Origin: Sclerotinia nivalis
Taxonomy: Eukaryota > Ascomycota > Leotiomycetes > Helotiales > Sclerotiniaceae
Direction: 5' to 3'
Assembly (NCBI GenBank): GCA_029531795.1
Contig: JAPEIS010000011.1
Coordinates: forward strand, 62,001 to 126,000
Length of the DNA stretch: 64,000 nucleotides
Positions 58,863 to 64,000 of this stretch are shown piece after piece; the stretch's first letter is position 1; each line of letters opens with the position of its first letter. Below the pieces are notes generated by a model, which searched no databases, was not told the DNA's origin, and was given only the letters and a program-made list of their open reading frames with translations. A program made the translations under genes and the position numbers.

Positions 58863-59746
58863 CTATTCCTTCCCAGCCTGAAATCCAGCAAATGGACAAG
58901 ATGTTGGGGCTTCCTTCGTCTTTTCATCCATAAGTGCCTTCTCGCCATTCCCCTCACCATCTTCCGTAGACTTCTCCTCTCCATCGATAACTTGTTTTCC
59001 TTTCAACCAACCCTCTCTCTCCACCATAACCTCCTCCATCTCCTCCGCAAATTCATCACCATCCCTCACATACCATTTCGCAAATAGATCATTTTGAATC
59101 CAAAGTACCTTCCCAATTGCTTTCACAATCGCAATCTTTTTCTCCATCCTGAGCTTCGGATGCGAGAGAACTGCTTCGAAGATTATGTCTTGAACAAATG
59201 CAAGACAAACTCCGATGTGGACGTATTCAACATGTAAAGGATGTTTACGACCGCGTCCTACATGCATCATTCCGACTTTATCGAGATATTCCCAGAATTC
59301 CATTTGGCTTGGATCTGAACAGAGTTTATGGAGATAACCTCTTAGGAACTAAGGAGTTCTTAGCTTAATTGATTGTCCAAGTATAGAAAAAAACAAACCA
59401 TCTTTCGATGTAAAATCTGAGGACTGTCCTCATCTGGCATCTCATCTAATGGACCCTCATAACTAGTGCTCCGAGTAGTGAAAGCACGTGATGTGATATC
59501 ATATTGGAGAAGTTTTCTGTATACGATGTTCACGACAGCTGGTATGAGTTGTTTGATATATTTTGAACCATATGTAAGGGCTTCTATGTCTCCTGTTTCA
59601 AATTATTTTAGTATGTAATTAGGGAGATTTGTATGTCGAGACTAACGCGAACTAAAGTCAAGAAACGAGTGTAAATAATGAATTCGTGCTTCTAGGTCCG
59701 TGTAAAGTTCTTTCCGATCAATATGTAGTCTTGCTCTTGAAGCCAT
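58863..59746 (-). CDS. Fungal protoglobin-like heme protein
   Basis: Three exons on the minus strand (59647-59746, 59399-59592, 58863-59348) give 259 residues. The globin fold is protoglobin/globin-sensor type. Its landmarks are RKELYTDLEARIHYLHSFLDF at 11-31, GSKYIKQLIPAVVNIVYRKLL, a disordered loop TRSTSYEGPLDEMPDED, then MEFWEYLDKVGMMH with His127 the likely proximal heme ligand, by comparison with the IGxxHxxIGL motif of bacterial globin sensors, and VEYVHIGVCLAFVQDII. The C-terminal 45 residues are acidic and end TSCPFAGFQAGKE, with a Cys249-Pro250 pair. Fungal members are stand-alone, without kinase or cyclase output domains, so ligand (O2, NO or CO) and partner are unknown. Splices at CGTTAGT, ATG|GTTTGT and TTAG|TTC all restore conserved blocks. 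Confidence 0.85.
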
Positions 59747-62607
59747 GATAATGCCTCTTGTTTTTTATGTATTCTTCTAACTGCTTTGTGATAGTTGACG
59801 GTAGGTAAGATAAGTAAATTAAGAAATGTATGGTAGACATCCTGGGGTAGAAGCGGAGTTCATATACCCTCGAAATTCATCACGTAGGATGATAGATATC
59901 AGCCCATTCGGAGCATTGCGATTTCAAAACAAACGATAACTTTACAGTTTTGAGCATGCTGCCGTTAAATTATCTGATTATGTTGTCAGAGTGGTACGTT
60001 TTTTTGACTTTGGATCAGATCATATTGGGCTGATGTGAGGTGATGCTTGGGCGCTAATATTGTTGACAGAGATCACCATATCTTCACGTGACATTAAGGA
60101 AACGAAATTTGTGTTGCATATCTGAGGAAGAAGTGAAATAAGTGATGCATGCAAGGTTTCGGTTCCATTTACTTCAGCCCTAATTCTCTATTCTACTTTC
60201 ACTACTTTCACTACTCTCATTCTCCACCATCTTGTCAAATTCATACTCCGTATATTCACCCAATCAGTCTTCGCTCCTGACAACTTCAACGTATCATTTA
60301 TTTATTTCCTCACTCGATATATGTTTGATGATTTACCACGAGGGTTAATTTGGTCTTGCTGATGTTCTCACACAGTGATAGAAAGAGGACAGGTTAGCGA
60401 TATCATACGATATTTGGTTGGAGAATCCGAGCTAACTGTTCGATGTTGGAGTGAGCTGTAGAGTGAGCTATAGACTAGTTTGGTACCTATGTGATGAGAT
60501 AGAATAGCTAGTTCAACATCATGGAATCACACTAAACATTAAAATCTATCATGCTTCAGGCATGAATACAAATATACCCCATAGTTTAGTGAGACAAAGT
60601 CTCACTCAAAAACAATACCCACGCGGGTTCAAAGTCTACCGAGTAATTCCATCTTTCGATTCAAATACGGTATGGTATTTGCCATATATAATCAATACCT
60701 TATCTTGGATACGATCTCTTCTCCTCGGAATCCAGGTCATTACCTAGGGAGGATTTATGTCTTTCCTTTCGTATCCGTAACTTATGTATATGTAAGAGGC
60801 GTAGTTTACATATAAATATATGCATGCTTGGAAAAACCGATGAAAGATTATTTCAATAACACAAGCCTAGGTAACCTTTACTCCTTTCGCTAAGCTTAAA
60901 GCGTATCCGTAAATGGCGGAGTATCTTACCAAACCATCGGTATTTTTCGATGAACAAAGCGCTTCTACAACTCTATCATGTCCTATAACAGACACCCTTA
61001 CATATTAAAAATCATGGGTGCGAAACGGTGAGTGAGAAATGCGGAGTAGTTGCTGCGCTTCTGTGCCGCGTTGTGACGTGAGGTTATATTTGGGATTGGA
61101 GGGGTAGACGCCAAGGTATAGTATGTATATATATGCGGGATGGTCGTATTTCCTTTGCCTCGATTAGGTAGTAACGAGTATGCATGGGAAGGGATGATGC
61201 ATTAGGTTGATGAGATTGAGTTTATTGCTTATTTTTGGGGTGGGAGCGTGTGTTCTGTAACCTCAGATTGATATTATCGGGATTTGATATCGGCTTTCAG
61301 TATAATGAAGACATCCCAATTCCAAGTCTCGCAGTTGATTGTAGGCAAATGGCATATAGACAGATACTCAACTCATCTATCTTCCCTTGAGAAAACAAGA
61401 TGTACGGAGCAGGTATGCCGTGAAGAATGGTTACATCAAGGCACATTCGGATCTATCGAGGCTGAGATATCTTGTGCCACATTACCAATAATTAACAAGT
61501 ATCTAGGTACATCTAAAATAAGGGGTCGGAGCAAATATCAATTCTCGAAATAAATTACCAGCCAACCATTTTCCAAATATTAAGCGCCATTACCCGATCA
61601 AGATTAGCGGTACCTTAATTTGCGATTCTTTCCACTCAGCCATCTAACCTGCATGTAAGAGCGGGGAGATCTCTTCCGGTCGAAAAGATTGAAGACTTCA
61701 CTTCGATTGAGTGAGGTTTGATCAATATTCGGGCTGTGCTTGTGCATTTGATCATTTGAATGTCATGGTATCAATATCGAATCAATGATCAATGTCAAGA
61801 TGTTACACTCTTGATTGCACCCCATACTAAATCGAGAATGTCTTCATATCTTCATTGGGCAATTGTCAGATGAATTTCTACTCCCAAGATCATATGGAGG
61901 GCTTCCAATATCCATGTAAAGTAGTATCGAATCTCAACATGGGCATATAAAAGTAAGTAACTCAAAGCTTTGCTGTGCCACACAAAAAAGACCATCCGGG
62001 AGACCTTCTTATATATTGACCATTTGTCTCATAAGCCATAATCATAACCTTGTCCGGCCTTCAGATTTTTCCTCAATAATTTCATTTACATATTTACTTA
62101 CAATTAGAAATTTCTTGGTAGATTTGTTCAACTGTTGGTTGTTTTGTTTTATGTTGATAACATAACGGGCGTCTAATTCGATACACCAATAGATTTACAT
62201 ATGAATGACATTTCCCATGCCCATTCAGTTTTTTTGATTTTTTTTTGATATTCGCTTTTGAGGAGATTGGAAGAGGAGGAAAAGAAAAACCTGCACTGCC
62301 TGGTTTGATCAAGGTTGGTTAGTTACATTATCGCATAATTCACCTTCATATCCTCGGCATATCAAATTCATATCGACATGCAAACACTTTGAAGAAGTCA
62401 TCTATGAAGTCATATACTTCTCAAGATATTTTCAACTTCAATCCTTCTTTCATCTCTTTGGCGATCAAGTTCAGCTCAAGACTTAATTTGGATCTCTCAT
62501 TTGATTTCTTCCCTTCTTCGTCTTGAGTCCCATTCAATTCTCGGTTTGGGATTAGTTATTTGATATCCTCTTTCAATTAAGTTTCCCATCAACATCAAGT
62601 CATCAAA
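59747..62607. other. Intergenic stretch, no gene recognised
   Basis: About 2.85 kb. One exact TACTCCGTA lies at 60244-60252. A further weak copy of the hairpin repeat is at about 61890-61945 (CCAATATCCATGTAAAGTAG). ORFs at 60562-60747, 61284-61553 and 62094-62312 show no domain. The right end is the leader of the Cys-rich membrane protein gene; a T-rich tract is near 62230. Confidence 0.5.
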
Positions 62608-64000
62608 ATGTACCTCAATGTAGATATTGGTACTTTCAATCAATCCCTTGTCATAAGAGACTCTCGCGAATGTGCGAGTGGACAAAAATGGTATGTCTGC
62701 ACAGCGAATAACTTTCGAGGTTGTTGTTCTGTAGATGCATGTTCAGTATCAGAATGTCCAGATTCAAGTACCGCTGCCGTTGGCGCATCGAGTTCTTCTA
62801 CAACTTCTTCTAAATCTTCATCCTCTACATCTACTGAAACCACTTCTTCTTCTGCTACATCAACCACATCATCTCAAACCACCGAATCCTCACAAATTAC
62901 ACTACAGACACCATCACCCAGCACTATCCTCTTAACCACAACCGTCAGTCACTCAGTCATTACAACCCACACTCCATCAAGCTCCCCCACCATCCTAGCA
63001 GAATCAACCTCTCAACCCGCTTCCTCAAATTCAACACCCATCATAGCGGGAGCCATCGTTGGCGGTATCGCTTTAATTTGTTTCGCCATGGCCGCATTTT
63101 GTTGTTTCCGTTTCCGACAAAAGAAAAAGCAAGATAGAGAGAGGATGTTTGCGGAATCAGAAAGTCCAGATCCTGAAACTATTCAGTTTTATACTACGAC
63201 GGGAAAGACGTTACAAACTCCTAGTAGTACGAGGACGAGTAGAAGTCCGAGTGGTGGATTTTCTGGGTTGGGAGGATTGGGGTTAGGAGATGTTTTTGCG
63301 TCTTTTAGTAGAAGTAAGTTTTCGGATTTTTTTATGTTATTTTTACCCTGTGGTATTGTATCAAATGTGGATATTTAAACTAATCAATCTCATTTGGATA
63401 GAGACTCGCAGCAGCAGTACATCCCCACCCTCAACATCACCACCCGGAGGCCCCTCAATGACCGAATCTCAAATTTCCGCCCCAATCCACCTAATGCACC
63501 CAATGCATATCGTTCATCCCACTCCCATCCCTGAATCACCAGAAGATCACGAACACGACAAACCACTCTCTTCCGACCCTGAAAAATCATCTATAACACC
63601 ACCTCCTGAATCCTTACATCCAGCTTTCCATGTTCTACCCGGAACTAGTTCACGACCTGCATATCGGCCTGGATTGGGGTTTACGATTAATGAGTTAGAT
63701 GGCCGAGAGACAGGTAGAAGAAGTGGTTCGATTGGAGGTTCGATTGGAGCAAGAAGTGAAGGGATGAGTATGAGTGGTAGTGAGGGAATAGTTAGTCCAA
63801 TGAGTACGCCTAATACGAATGAGAGGGTCAGTTCGAAGGGATTTAGTGCGATGGGTACACCTCCGTTCAACTTGATCGCTCCGGCTTCCTCTATGAATAT
63901 TCCTCAAGGGTATGGACACGAACATGGACATGGGCATGGACAAGTTCAAGGAACTTGGCACTCAAACACAGCACCTAACAATCTTCCACCCAATGGCCCT
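62608..64000 (+). CDS. Cys-rich, Ser/Thr-rich single-pass membrane protein, 3' partial
   Basis: Two exons, 62608-63313 and 63402 to the window end, join across a GTAAGT..ATAG intron in phase. There is no strong N-terminal signal peptide; instead the N-terminus holds a compact Cys module, ECASGQKWYVCTANNFRGCC followed by SVDACSVSECPD. This W-Y-V-C and F-R-G-C-C-S pattern is a widespread fungal N-terminal module found ahead of many Ser/Thr-rich single-pass proteins. A stalk of about 90 Ser/Thr-rich residues follows, then one helix (IAGAIVGGIALICFAMAAFCCF) and a basic RFRQKKKQDRER start of a cytosolic tail. The tail contains a Gly/Leu-rich stretch and a His-Gly repeat near 63900. The frame stays open to base 64000 and the stop is outside. 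The function is unknown; a surface sensor or adhesion role is a guess. Confidence 0.78.

Overview
The window reads as nuclear DNA of a filamentous ascomycete. It is AT-leaning, with genes interrupted by introns of roughly 45 to 130 bp that start GT(A/G/T)NGT and end in pyrimidine-rich YAG. Protein families are typical of Pezizomycotina: Zn2Cys6 and bZIP regulators, Cyclase_2, NmrA-like, DAL5-type MFS, fungal protoglobin and a Rim15-type PAS kinase. The overall flavour suggests Leotiomycetes (Sclerotiniaceae-like). That placement is an inference from general resemblance, not from a search. No bacterial operons, CRISPR array, rRNA or intact tRNA was seen.

Layout. 0-8 kb: a possible 38-residue membrane peptide, a secreted 7-bladed lactonase-like (3-carboxymuconate cyclase family) protein in five exons, a tail-anchored small protein and an AGPAT-type acyltransferase. 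8.9-20.2 kb: a bZIP factor, a six-exon Cyclase_2 enzyme, a decayed NmrA-like gene, a Zn2Cys6 regulator, an epoxide-hydrolase-like enzyme and a Ser/Thr-rich single-pass membrane glycoprotein. The stretch 10.6-17.7 kb looks like a small catabolic or specialised-metabolism locus with one dead member. 22.6-31 kb: a DAL5-like MFS permease, a decayed 14-TM-type MFS gene, and a low-complexity protein with a C-terminal membrane anchor. 31-44 kb: a gene-poor, repeat-rich stretch with relics and one small Gly/His-rich ORF. 44.4-50.2 kb: a 1,933-residue Rim15-type nutrient/stress kinase (PAS, zinc finger, split kinase, degenerate receiver). 52-54.7 kb: ERG26-like sterol dehydrogenase and a metzincin-type metallopeptidase whose C-terminus is out of frame. 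57.4-59.7 kb: a broken BTB/POZ gene beside an intact fungal protoglobin. 62.6-64 kb: a Cys-rich, Ser/Thr-rich membrane protein that runs off the right edge.

I rebuilt exon structures by hand from splice signals, frame continuity and family resemblance, and give exon coordinates in each entry. The most notable points are: the Glu replacing the phospho-acceptor Asp in the kinase receiver domain; the protoglobin ending in a Cys-Pro motif; four decayed or frameshifted genes in different families; a dispersed imperfect-hairpin repeat with a tRNA-like head; an over-represented 9-mer (TACGGAGTA); and small peptides too short for ordinary ORF calling. I did not find a clearly new multi-gene system.
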